Part shown: positions 1-7,746 of the stretch, piece after piece
How positions within the stretch are numbered: the first letter of the stretch is position 1
Layout of the letters: every line of letters starts with the position of its first letter
The notes under the pieces: model-generated
The model's input: only the letters and a program-made list of their open reading frames with translations
What the model was told of the DNA's origin: nothing
Databases searched by the model: none
Position numbers and translations under genes: made by a program
Source of the DNA: Bacteroidales bacterium
Lineage (GTDB): Bacteria; Bacteroidota; Bacteroidia; Bacteroidales; Muribaculaceae
DNA: 55,481 nucleotides
Reading direction: 5' to 3'
NCBI GenBank assembly: GCA_900766975.1
Contig: CAAFXO010000063.1
Span: 1-55,481 of the forward strand

Positions 1-2
1 GC

Positions 3-64
3 TTTTGATCACTTGCTTTCAGTCACATACAGGAGTATGCTCCTTTCAGCAAGTAATCAAAATC
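3..64. repeat. Imperfect palindrome within the terminal repeat
   Basis: The outer arms TTTTGATCACTTGCT and AGCAAGTAATCAAAA are complementary except for one position. An inner AGGAG-TATG-CTCCT stem lies between them. The whole could fold as a long hairpin or cruciform. At the right end of the window only the part of this palindrome up to its inner stem is present, because the window stops there. No gene is linked to it. Confidence 0.7.
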
Positions 65-117
65 GACTCAAGGCTACGACCCCTACGGCCCCAAAAATTT
101 AAGGAACGCGCTCTTAA
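19..117 (+). repeat. Left copy of 99-bp terminal inverted repeat
   Basis: These 99 bases are the exact reverse complement of 55383-55481, the last bases of the window. The repeat has two parts: the right arm of an imperfect palindrome (to about 63) and a stretch with two near-copies of CTACGRCCCC, followed by an AT-rich part ending near CGCGCTCTTAA. No transposase or integrase lies beside it. It may be an interspersed non-coding repeat that also stopped the assembly; its function is unknown. A 65-codon open frame crosses it, but it looks like chance. Confidence 0.9.
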
Positions 118-187
118 GAATAAAATTCGGTTGGGCAAAATTTTGTTCGGTTTTCCGGGGCTTTTTCGGGAGGTTTGTGGGTTGAGA

Positions 188-219
188 TTTGTATATTATT
201 AGGGAAATTGTTATCTTTG
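188..219 (+). promoter_or_regulatory. Bacteroidetes-type promoter for the 273-1154 gene
   Basis: TTTG at 188-191 is followed after exactly 20 bases by TATCTTTG at 212-219, matching the -33/-7 pattern of Bacteroidetes sigma-ABfr promoters. Transcription would start near 225, giving a leader of about 48 bases before the ATG at 273. Confidence 0.75.
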
Positions 220-272
220 TTGGATAATGTTTTGATGGATAGGGGACATTATATAAGAAAAATAGATAAGCG

Positions 273-1154
273 ATGGTATTTTTATGTTATATAGAGTCGA
301 ACACTGAGCAGGCTATCACCACGTTGGTGATGGTGATGAGCATGATCATCGCCATCCTGCTGGCGCTGCTGATATATCATTGGATGCGATATCGCAAGAA
401 TGCAGCGCAGATGGGCGACCTGATCGACAAGGTGCATGCTGAGCGTATTGCGATGCGCCAGGCTCTCTTCGCCGATGACAGCGACAATGCTCAAAGCGAT
501 ATCGACCTGCCGGATTGGAAAGAACGGATGCACCTGAAGGGGACCGGCTGGCAAGACCTCTCCCTCTTTATGGCCAATAGCTTGGTCAACGACCTGCTAT
601 TCATCTCCTCAGTGGGGCGCGATGAATTTGAGGCCGGCATCGAAGAGACCAAAGTCAGTGATGTGATGTCTATCTTCCGCGACAGGCTCAGTTATGGGTC
701 GAATAAGACGGCACTTGACATCGTCTTGCCTAAAGAAGACATCACATTTTATGCTGATATCGAGTGTCTCACGATGGTGATGGGGCATGTGATGAGATTT
801 CTTGCCGATCTGAGTTCGAACCACAAGGTGAAGATCAGCGTAGAGCAACGTTGCGAGCCGTTCCTGACGATCGTAATGGAGACCCACACGGCGCCGGAGA
901 AGCGAGGCGGTCGCGGAGTGGAGATGACCGACATATTCGACGAATTTGCCGACCTGGAAAATGTGTTGCAACGACAGTTGGGAGGCATGCTGATGTGCCG
1001 ACTTATCTATCTGCTGATATGCAGCTCGATAGTGCCTGATCGGAATTGCCAAGAGGGTGTGAGATACCTGCTCCACATCCCGAGCGACCCGCGCCACACC
1101 GGCACAGAAGCCCTAAGGGATAATACTCATGCAAATCGACAAAAGACTACCTAA
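273..1154 (+). CDS. Membrane protein with degenerate histidine-kinase-like ATPase domain
   Basis: The 293-residue product has one strong hydrophobic segment near residues 15-38 and then a soluble domain of about 250 residues. The C-terminal half follows the layout of a sensor kinase ATPase domain: a helix where the N-box would be, a phenylalanine-rich DIFDEF segment, a final helix, and a last strand resembling VRYLLHIP. The usual N-box asparagines, DxGxG motif and GxGLGL loop are missing, and no phospho-accepting histidine box is seen. It is therefore probably catalytically dead, or a scaffold or phosphotransfer partner. It has its own promoter and sits 31 bases before pullulanase, so the two may be co-transcribed. 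An in-frame ATG lies about 18 codons downstream, just ahead of the hydrophobic segment. Function unknown; the kinase likeness is by pattern only. Confidence 0.6.
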   Translation: MVFLCYIESNTEQAITTLVMVMSMIIAILLALLIYHWMRYRKNAAQMGDLIDKVHAERIAMRQALFADDSDNAQSDIDLPDWKERMHLKGTGWQDLSLFMANSLVNDLLFISSVGRDEFEAGIEETKVSDVMSIFRDRLSYGSNKTALDIVLPKEDITFYADIECLTMVMGHVMRFLADLSSNHKVKISVEQRCEPFLTIVMETHTAPEKRGGRGVEMTDIFDEFADLENVLQRQLGGMLMCRLIYLLICSSIVPDRNCQEGVRYLLHIPSDPRHTGTEALRDNTHANRQKTT

Positions 1155-1185
1155 CGAATCGAAACAACCAAAAACCTAATAATTA

Positions 1186-3222
1186 ATGTTAAACTCAAGA
1201 GCAAAACTTCTTATGGCAGCAGCCATGTTGGCTTGCGGGATAGCGATGCAAGCCGAAGCACAGACCAACAGCAAATATGATGCACAATTCATCGACTGGC
1301 CGACCTACAACGGCAGCGATCTGGAACTAACTATCGACAACCGAGGCACTCATTTCCGGATGTGGAGCCCGAAGGCAGAGGCTGTGGAACTACGTCTCTA
1401 CAGCAATGGCGCCACCGGGTCACCCTACGAGACTATCGCTATGACCCGCGACGGCAATACCGGCACCTGGGTGGCAACAAAGGCAGAGCGTCTCTATGGC
1501 AAATTCTATACCTTCCGCGTCAAGAGCGGCGGCAAGTGGCTCGACGAGACCCCGGGCGTATGGGCGAAGGCTGTCGGCGTGAATGGCAAGCGTGCCGCGA
1601 TCATCGACATGTCAAAGACCGACCCCGAAGGTTGGAGCGAAGACAAGGGACCGAAAGTGGCAAACTTCAGCGATGTGATCATCTACGAGATGCACCATCG
1701 CGACGTGTCGATGCACCCCACTTCGGGCATCGCCAACAAGGGTAAATTCTTGGCACTCACCGAACCGGGCACCACCTCACCCCAAGGATATAAGACCGGC
1801 ATCGACCACCTCCGCGAGCTTGGCATCACCCATGTGCATATCCTTCCATCTTACGACTATAACTCTGTGGATGAAGCCAACCTTCAGATGAACACCTATA
1901 ACTGGGGATATGACCCTCAGAACTATAACGCACCCGAGGGAGGCTATTCCACCAATCCGTCGGATCCCGCCTCACGCATCGCCGAGATGAAGCAAATGGT
2001 CAAGGCGCTCCACGATGCCGGCATCGGTGTGATCATGGATGTGGTCTACAATCACACTGCCGAGCAGGATGGTTCGAACTTCGAGCTCACCGCCCCGGGC
2101 TATTACCATCGTCACTGGGACGACGGCAGATATTCCGACGCCTCGGGATGTAACAACGAGACAGCCTCCGACCTCGAGCAGATGCGCAATTATATCATCA
2201 ATTCGGTGAAATATTGGGCTACTGAATATCACATCGATGGTTTCCGTTTTGACCTGATGGCTATCCATGACACTGAGACTATGACTCAAGTGGCAGCAGA
2301 GCTCAAGAAGATCGCCCCCTCGATTTTCGTCTATGGCGAGGGATGGACAGCCGGCGACTCTCCACTACAGCCGGAGCGTCGTGCACTAAAGGAGAATGTG
2401 AGCAAGATGAAGGATATCGCCGTCTTCTCCGACGATCTTCGTGACGCTGTGAAGGGGCACTACACCAACGCTGCCGACCGCGGTTTTGCCACCGGCAAAC
2501 CGGGCTTGGAGGAGACCGTCAAGATCGGCATCGTAGCGGCAACGAGCCATCCTCAGGTGGACTACAGCAAGGGTAACAACTCCAAATTCGCCTACACTGC
2601 ATCGCCCGAGATGGTGGTGAACTATGTGTCATGTCATGACGACCTCTGTCTGACCGACAAACTGCGCATCTCGATGGCGGGAGAGAGTGAGGAATCGATG
2701 TTGGCAGCCGCCAAGTTGGCACAGACCATCGTATTCACCTCGCAGGGCACACCCTTTATGTTTGCCGGCGAGGAGGTGTTCCGCGACAAGAAGGGAGTGC
2801 ACAATTCCTACAATTGTCCCGACACGATCAATGCCATCGACTGGAGCAACAAGGCGAAATATCACGATCAATTCGAATATTATAAGGGACTTACAGCACT
2901 GCGCAAGGCACATCCGGCATTCCGCATGACCACAGCCGCCGAGATCGCAAAGAACCTGAAATTTGACAAGATCGACTCCGCCAAGACTCCCAATTTGATC
3001 TCCTACTCGCTGCTCAACAATGCCAACGGCGACACATGGAAAGAGATCAAAGTAGTGTTCAACGGCTCGAGTCAGTCACAGACAGTCACCATCAAGAAGG
3101 GAGACTGGAAGATAGTAGTGGCAGAGGGCAAGATCTCCCCCACCGGCGACCTTGGCGCCACCAAGGGAGGCAAGATGACCCTCCCCCCCTACTCGGCGCT
3201 GATCCTCGCCCGCGAAAAATAA
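1186..3222 (+). CDS. pulA: Type I pullulanase (GH13), secreted
   Basis: The 678-residue protein would cut alpha-1,6 branches in pullulan, glycogen or starch dextrins. A signal peptide (about residues 1-25, ending AEA-Q) sends it out of the cytoplasm. A CBM48-like domain with FRMWSPKAEAVEL follows. The type I pullulanase signature YNWGYDP starts at Tyr238. GH13 conserved regions are all present: DVVYNHT at 285-291, GFRFDLM with nucleophile Asp356, YGEGW with acid/base Glu385, and VSCHDD with Asp485 as the third carboxylate. A C-terminal beta domain ends the protein. The length is normal for the family. No SusC/SusD pair is nearby, so it is not part of a visible polysaccharide-utilisation locus; it may handle glycogen or starch at the cell surface or in the periplasm. 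Confidence 0.93.
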   Translation: MLNSRAKLLMAAAMLACGIAMQAEAQTNSKYDAQFIDWPTYNGSDLELTIDNRGTHFRMWSPKAEAVELRLYSNGATGSPYETIAMTRDGNTGTWVATKAERLYGKFYTFRVKSGGKWLDETPGVWAKAVGVNGKRAAIIDMSKTDPEGWSEDKGPKVANFSDVIIYEMHHRDVSMHPTSGIANKGKFLALTEPGTTSPQGYKTGIDHLRELGITHVHILPSYDYNSVDEANLQMNTYNWGYDPQNYNAPEGGYSTNPSDPASRIAEMKQMVKALHDAGIGVIMDVVYNHTAEQDGSNFELTAPGYYHRHWDDGRYSDASGCNNETASDLEQMRNYIINSVKYWATEYHIDGFRFDLMAIHDTETMTQVAAELKKIAPSIFVYGEGWTAGDSPLQPERRALKENVSKMKDIAVFSDDLRDAVKGHYTNAADRGFATGKPGLEETVKIGIVAATSHPQVDYSKGNNSKFAYTASPEMVVNYVSCHDDLCLTDKLRISMAGESEESMLAAAKLAQTIVFTSQGTPFMFAGEEVFRDKKGVHNSYNCPDTINAIDWSNKAKYHDQFEYYKGLTALRKAHPAFRMTTAAEIAKNLKFDKIDSAKTPNLISYSLLNNANGDTWKEIKVVFNGSSQSQTVTIKKGDWKIVVAEGKISPTGDLGATKGGKMTLPPYSALILAREK

Positions 3223-3282
3223 AAGTGCGCGACCACAAAGATCCGGTCAGCATAAAGACCGATCCCAACAAAACGTAAAAAT

Positions 3283-3318
3283 AGAAAGAGGGGATGTATC
3301 AAAGTGATACACCCCCTC
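3283..3318 (-). terminator. Terminator after tRNA-Arg
   Basis: A long stem (GAGGGG...TGTATCA against TGATACA...CCCCTC, 3288-3318) is followed on the minus strand by a U-rich run. It lies 5 bases past the tRNA 3' end. It may also slow transcription from pullulanase on the plus strand, but no T-run follows on that side. Confidence 0.7.
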
Positions 3319-3322
3319 ATCG

Positions 3323-3394
3323 TATTCCCATGGGGAGTCGAACCCCAATCGTCGGAACCGGAATCCGATATTCTATCCATTGAACTATGGGAAC
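3323..3394 (-). tRNA. tRNA-Arg (anticodon CCG)
   Basis: The minus strand folds as a 72-base cloverleaf. The acceptor strands are GTTCCCA and TGGGAAT (first pair G-U). The anticodon stem is TCGGA/TCCGA with loop TTCCGGT, so the anticodon is CCG, reading the arginine codon CGG. The T arm is TGGGG-TTCGACT-CCCCA. The discriminator base is A and the CCA end is not encoded. Its 5' part is repeated twice in tandem directly upstream. Confidence 0.93.
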
Positions 3395-3450
3395 TTAATT
3401 TCCATTGAACTATGGCGGCTTATTGTCCATTGAACTATGGCGGCTTAATT
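3376..3450 (-). repeat. 25-bp tandem triplication including the 5' end of tRNA-Arg
   Basis: Three adjacent 25-base units lie at 3376-3400, 3401-3425 and 3426-3450. The first belongs to the tRNA (5' acceptor strand plus start of the D arm) and a short spacer. The other two share the core TCCATTGAACTATGG (plus strand) but carry CGGC where the tRNA has GAAC, so they cannot pair with the tRNA 3' acceptor strand. The pre-tRNA leader would thus contain two partial copies of the tRNA 5' domain. Confidence 0.9.
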
Positions 3451-3495
3451 TTGTCTAATTATTGATAATAATGCACAAAAGGCCTATTTGGAGTG

Positions 3496-3503
3496 CAAAT
3501 TTA
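3496..3503 (-). promoter_or_regulatory. Probable -7 element for tRNA-Arg
   Basis: On the minus strand these bases read TAAATTTG, matching TAnnTTTG. No clear -33 TTTG is at the right distance. Transcription would start near 3490, giving a leader of about 95 bases that covers the two extra repeat units. Confidence 0.45.
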
Positions 3504-3526
3504 ATGCTTTTTTCGATTATAATCAC

Positions 3527-3534
3527 TATATTTG
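3527..3534 (+). promoter_or_regulatory. Possible -7 element for ung
   Basis: TATATTTG matches the Bacteroidetes -7 consensus 30 bases ahead of the ung ATG. No convincing -33 element is visible at 17-23 bases upstream. Confidence 0.4.
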
Positions 3535-3564
3535 GCGAAAATTGGCTAAAAAAAGTTGCAAAAT

Positions 3565-4233
3565 ATGAATGTACGCATCGAAAAGGAGTGGGGAGAAGTA
3601 TTGGCAGAGGAGTTCGAGAAGCCCTATTTCAAGGCTCTGACCGACCGTGTTCGGGCGGAGTATAGCGATCCGAATCAACATATCTATCCGGCAGCGGGAC
3701 GCATCTTCGCCGCCTTCGATGCCTCGCCCTTCAGTCGGACGAAGGTGGTGATCATCGGTCAAGACCCCTACCATGGTGAGGGTCAAGCCAACGGGTTGTG
3801 CTTTTCGGTGAATCCGGGTGTGATGTTTCCACCATCGCTGCGCAACATTCTGAAAGAGGTACACGATGATGTCGGTGCGCCAATCCCTGCCGATGGCGAC
3901 TTGTCACGCTGGGCACGTCAGGGGGTACTTCTACTCAATGCGACGCTCACCGTGCGGGAACATCAGCCGAAGTCACACGCCGGGATGGGTTGGGAGATCT
4001 TCACCGATGCGGCAGTGCGCCTCTTGGCACAACGCCGAGACAACTTGGTGTTCCTGCTCTGGGGATCGGATGCCATCCGCAAGGGTGGGATGGTGGACCG
4101 AAGCCGCCACTTGGTGCTGACCTCGCCCCACCCCTCTCCCCTATCGGCACACCGAGGTTTCTTCGGCAATCGCCACTTCTCGCAAGCCAACCGCTACCTG
4201 ACCGAGCATGGCATGACTCCCATAGAATGGTAG
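3565..4233 (+). CDS. ung: Uracil-DNA glycosylase, family 1
   Basis: The 222-residue enzyme removes uracil from DNA as the first step of base excision repair. The water-activating motif GQDPYH is at residues 65-70, with catalytic Asp67. A Phe-containing uracil pocket follows (NGLCFSV), and HPSPLS at 189-194 supplies the catalytic histidine and minor-groove loop. Length is typical. I chose the ATG at 3565; a TTG three codons upstream is also open but adds nothing conserved. It stands alone between the divergent tRNA-Arg and the DUF5103 gene. Confidence 0.96.
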   Translation: MNVRIEKEWGEVLAEEFEKPYFKALTDRVRAEYSDPNQHIYPAAGRIFAAFDASPFSRTKVVIIGQDPYHGEGQANGLCFSVNPGVMFPPSLRNILKEVHDDVGAPIPADGDLSRWARQGVLLLNATLTVREHQPKSHAGMGWEIFTDAAVRLLAQRRDNLVFLLWGSDAIRKGGMVDRSRHLVLTSPHPSPLSAHRGFFGNRHFSQANRYLTEHGMTPIEW

Positions 4234-4276
4234 AATTAGGAATTAGGAGATAGGAATTAGGAGATAGGAATTAGAA
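4234..4276 (+). repeat. Short tandem repeat GGAATTAGGAGATA-type between ung and DUF5103
   Basis: Units of about 16 bases built on AGGAATTAGGAGAT are repeated between the two genes, ending 10 bases before the next ATG. It may be simple slippage DNA and could affect translation start of the next gene; no known element is recognised. Confidence 0.6.
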
Positions 4277-4285
4277 TTGTAATTT

Positions 4286-5542
4286 ATGAGACGAACGTTC
4301 TTGATATATATGATGATGGTGGCTACACTCTTCGTGGTTCGAGGGGAGGTGGACACCACTACAGGCATCTTCGACCGACGCTTCCGCACACTGAAGACCG
4401 AGGTGGAAGATAACTTCATGTCGCCGCCGGTGATCCGTCTCGGCACCAACGACCGGATCCTGGTAAAATTCGACGAAATCGGCGAAGACAACAGTTACTT
4501 GGAATATCGGCTGATACACTGCAACGCCGACTGGCAACCCTCACGGCTGATCGAATCGGAATACTTGGAGGGATTCAACTCTGTGCGCATCGAAGATTAT
4601 GCCTACTCCACCGCCACCTTCGTTCACTATGTCAACTATCTGATAGCATTTCCCAACGAAGAGCTGCAGGTGACTCGGTCGGGCAACTACCTACTGCAAG
4701 TCTACGATCCGGAGGAGCCGGAAGAGACACTACTGCAGACACGCTTTCAGGTCACCGAGAATAGTGTCTGGATCGAAGGGAATGTTACATCGCGCACCGA
4801 TATGGGACACAACACCTACTGGCAGCAGTTGGCATTTGAGATTGACTGTCAAGGCTTCGGCGACTTCAACCCCTATCAAGACATGATCGTGGAGGTGACC
4901 CAAAACAATCGGGAATCCACCAAGCGACGCATCATGACGCCATTTCGCATCTCGGGCGACAAGATGATTTACGAGCATCTAAATGACCTGGTGTATGCGG
5001 CGAGCAATGAATATCGGCGTTTCGAATCGGTGAGCAACTCCTTCACGGGTATGTGGGTCGATTCGCTCCGCTATATGGGGAGCAACTACCATGTATGGCT
5101 CAAAGTCGACGAGCCTCGACAAACGGCAAGCTATAGTTACGACCAGACCCAGCATGGCAGATTCTTGGTGAGAGAATACAATTCGACCGACTCCGATATC
5201 GGAGCCGACTACATCACGGTGCACTTCCAGCTGGAATGCCCCGAGCTGCCTGCCTACGACCTCTACATAGATGGGGAATTTACCCACGACCGATTCGACA
5301 AAGCGAATCAGCTGACCTACGACTATCGCGTCGGAGAATATGTGGCGGAAATACCTCTGAAGCAGGGGGCATACAACTATCAGTATGTCACGCGCTCGCG
5401 CCAGACCGGGGAGATCTCCACGGCCACCATCGAAGGAGATAAATATGAGACCCTCAACGAATATGGCATCGCCGTATACTTCCGCCCTCCGGGAGCACGC
5501 GCCGACCGGCTGATCAGTTACCGCATCCTACAGATGGAGTAA
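4286..5542 (+). CDS. DUF5103-family type IX secretion plug protein
   Basis: The 418-residue protein starts with a signal peptide (MRRTFLIYMMMVATLFVVRG). It matches by eye the Bacteroidetes DUF5103 family, with the early segment PPVIRLGTNDRILVKFDE, the HCNADWQPS motif and an N-terminal beta domain followed by a second beta domain to about residue 410. Members of this family have been identified as plug proteins that close one side of the type IX secretion translocon in the outer membrane. That function is known for a relative and inferred here. The gene is not beside other T9SS genes, which is usual. The window also encodes two likely T9SS cargo proteins. Confidence 0.78.
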   Translation: MRRTFLIYMMMVATLFVVRGEVDTTTGIFDRRFRTLKTEVEDNFMSPPVIRLGTNDRILVKFDEIGEDNSYLEYRLIHCNADWQPSRLIESEYLEGFNSVRIEDYAYSTATFVHYVNYLIAFPNEELQVTRSGNYLLQVYDPEEPEETLLQTRFQVTENSVWIEGNVTSRTDMGHNTYWQQLAFEIDCQGFGDFNPYQDMIVEVTQNNRESTKRRIMTPFRISGDKMIYEHLNDLVYAASNEYRRFESVSNSFTGMWVDSLRYMGSNYHVWLKVDEPRQTASYSYDQTQHGRFLVREYNSTDSDIGADYITVHFQLECPELPAYDLYIDGEFTHDRFDKANQLTYDYRVGEYVAEIPLKQGAYNYQYVTRSRQTGEISTATIEGDKYETLNEYGIAVYFRPPGARADRLISYRILQME

Positions 5543-5601
5543 AGATCGGCATTCGGATTCAAGAAAAAGAATAATTAGAACAGGGAAAAAACTGAAAAGA
5601 A

Positions 5602-6186
5602 ATGTTACAGATAAGAGACACTCTGGTATCGCTCGATCTTGTGGAGCGATATTTCTGTTGCGACTTGGATGCCTGCCTTGGTGCATGTTGCATCGAGGGA
5701 GATGCCGGAGCGCCGGTGACAGAAGAGGAATCGCGACGTATCGAAGAGGTGATGGACTCGGTGAGAGGAGACCTATTGCCACGCGCCGTAGAGATGATCG
5801 ACCGGGAGGGTGTATCATACGTAGACTGCGAAGGGGACTTGGTGACCCAGATCGTGGATGGTCGCGACTGCGTCTTCACCTGCTATGCCCCTGGGGGCAA
5901 ATGCCTCTGCGCCTTGGAACGAGCATATCGCGAGGGGCGAATCGACATGGTGAAGCCTATATCATGCCGGCTATACCCTGTGCGACTTAAAGAATATGAC
6001 GGGTTTACGGCGGTGAACCTCCACCGATGGAAGATATGCCGCCCGGCAGAAGTGTTGGGACGCAAATTGGGGCTCCGTGCCTACCAATTTCTTAAAGATC
6101 CGCTGATAGCCCGCTTCGGCGAAAGCTGGTATGAAGAGCTCAAATTTACCGCCGAAGAATACCTCCGCCAGCACCCCGAAAAATAG
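5602..6186 (+). CDS. DUF3109 family cysteine-cluster protein
   Basis: The 194-residue product is rich in cysteines in spaced groups: Cys19, Cys20, Cys25, Cys29 and Cys30 near the N-terminus, then a DCEGD...RDCVFTCYAPGGKCLC region and a late PISCRLYPVR. This is the pattern of DUF3109, related to the YkgJ-type zinc or iron-chelating proteins. There is no signal peptide, so it should be cytoplasmic. Substrate and role are unknown. It lies between the DUF5103 gene and cardiolipin synthase in the same direction, with gaps of about 60 bases. Confidence 0.78.
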   Translation: MLQIRDTLVSLDLVERYFCCDLDACLGACCIEGDAGAPVTEEESRRIEEVMDSVRGDLLPRAVEMIDREGVSYVDCEGDLVTQIVDGRDCVFTCYAPGGKCLCALERAYREGRIDMVKPISCRLYPVRLKEYDGFTAVNLHRWKICRPAEVLGRKLGLRAYQFLKDPLIARFGESWYEELKFTAEEYLRQHPEK

Positions 6187-6241
6187 GCACAAATCTCAAA
6201 TCCTCTTAAAGGAGAGAGAGCAAAATAAAATAATATCGACT

Positions 6242-7672
6242 ATGACAGATCTAAATTGGTGGATATATCAGATTACGACGTTCATATACATGGTGACCAT
6301 AGCCAGCTGTATCGTAGTAATCTTGAAAGAGAATCGCAATCCGATCCGATCGATATCATGGGTAATTGCCCTGATCTTCCTACCGGTGATCGGACTGGTG
6401 TTCTACATCTTCTTCGGACGCAGTCTACGGGGTCAGCACATGATCTCGCGGATGAACAAGCAGAAGATGATCACCAATATGGCGCCGAAACTTGTGGACC
6501 TCAACTCTCTCAATCTCTCGCGTCCGGATCGCAACTTGGTGAAACTGGCACGCAACATCTCCTCCTCCTTCTATACGGTGAACAATCGGATCAAGATCTT
6601 CACGACCGGACGAGAGAAATTTGCATCGCTCAAGAAAGACCTCAACGACGCCAAGCGGTCGATCTATCTTCAATATTATATCTTCATGGACGACAACTTG
6701 GGGCAAGACATCGCCGAGTTGCTGATACGCAAAGCGAAAGAGGGGGTCGATGTCAAGGTGATCTACGACCATGTAGGGAGCTTCAGCGCGAGCAAGAAAT
6801 TCTTCCGAATGATGCGCGAAGGGGGTATTGAGACCCACCCATTTTTCAAGGTAACCTTCCCGCAATTTGCCAACCGTGTGAACTGGCGCAACCACCGCAA
6901 GATCGCGATCATCGACGAAGAGATCGGCTATATCGGAGGTATGAACATCGCCGACCGCTATGTGGTGAAGGGTGATATCTGCAATGTGTGGCGCGACACC
7001 CACTTCCGTGTCGAAGGGGATATCGTGCAGTCACTCCTCTTCTCATACGTGGTGGACTGGAACTTCCGCAACCAGAAATATCCGATGCACTTCCCTAAGC
7101 TTAACGAAACATCAATCCGGAGCGATGTCGGCATGCAGCTGGTTACATCCGGTCCGACCTCACAATGGGATAACATCGCGCTCTGCTATCTCAAAGCCAT
7201 CTCCTCAGCCACGAAATGCATCTATGTGCAGACCCCCTACTTCCTGCCCACCGACGCGCTGATGCATGCCCTCGAGGCGGCTGCCCTCTCGAAGATCGAT
7301 GTCAGAATCATGATCCCACGCCGCAGCGACTCGATGCTGCTGAGATATGCCTCATTCTCATACGTGACACAATGCCTCAAGGCAGGCATCAAAGTGTATC
7401 TCTACAACCCCGGTATGCTCCATGCCAAGGCGATGATGATCGACGACAACTTGGTGACAGCCGGATCTGCCAACTTCGACTTCAGAAGCTTCGAGAACAA
7501 CTTCGAATGTAACCTCTTCATCTACGATCGCGATGTCAACAAGCAGATGCGCGAGATCTTCTTCCGCGATATGGCACACTGCGCCAAACTCTCCTACACC
7601 ACCTGGCATCGACGTCCGCTGATACAGCGCTCGATAGAGTCAGTAATACGCCTCATCTCGCCTATACTGTAA
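6242..7672 (+). CDS. cls: Cardiolipin synthase (phospholipase D family)
   Basis: The 476-residue membrane enzyme joins two phosphatidylglycerol molecules (or a related pair) into cardiolipin. Two N-terminal membrane segments (about residues 8-27 and 38-58) anchor it. Two HKD motifs form the active site: His218-x-Lys220...Asp225 and His394-x-Lys396...Asp401, the second in HAKAMMIDDN followed by SANFDFRS. The reading frame is open from 6131, but the ATG at 6242 gives the normal N-terminus and avoids overlap with the preceding gene. No plus-strand terminator follows for about 360 bases. Confidence 0.94.
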   Translation: MTDLNWWIYQITTFIYMVTIASCIVVILKENRNPIRSISWVIALIFLPVIGLVFYIFFGRSLRGQHMISRMNKQKMITNMAPKLVDLNSLNLSRPDRNLVKLARNISSSFYTVNNRIKIFTTGREKFASLKKDLNDAKRSIYLQYYIFMDDNLGQDIAELLIRKAKEGVDVKVIYDHVGSFSASKKFFRMMREGGIETHPFFKVTFPQFANRVNWRNHRKIAIIDEEIGYIGGMNIADRYVVKGDICNVWRDTHFRVEGDIVQSLLFSYVVDWNFRNQKYPMHFPKLNETSIRSDVGMQLVTSGPTSQWDNIALCYLKAISSATKCIYVQTPYFLPTDALMHALEAAALSKIDVRIMIPRRSDSMLLRYASFSYVTQCLKAGIKVYLYNPGMLHAKAMMIDDNLVTAGSANFDFRSFENNFECNLFIYDRDVNKQMREIFFRDMAHCAKLSYTTWHRRPLIQRSIESVIRLISPIL

Positions 7673-7708
7673 GAAGAGAGACAGCAAGAAGAAAAAGAGG
7701 CTGTAATT

Positions 7709-7746
7709 AAAAAAAACAGAGTTGCTACCATTCATGGCAACAACTC
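7709..7746 (-). terminator. Intrinsic terminator of minus-strand small RNA
   Basis: An 11-bp stem (plus-strand 7719-7729 against 7736-7746) with a 6-base loop is followed on the minus strand by eight T residues (7709-7716). On the plus strand no T-run follows, so it fits a transcript running right to left, not the end of cls. Confidence 0.8.

Noticed and set aside
5..202. 65-codon open frame across the left terminal repeat
   Set aside because: It lies mostly in the repeat, has no recognisable domain, and the promoter for the next gene overlaps its end; likely a chance frame.
7719..7746. Hairpin after cls as the normal cls terminator
   Set aside because: The T-run is only on the minus strand; on the plus strand the stem is followed by CGGTGAATTT, so it does not fit a plus-strand terminator.
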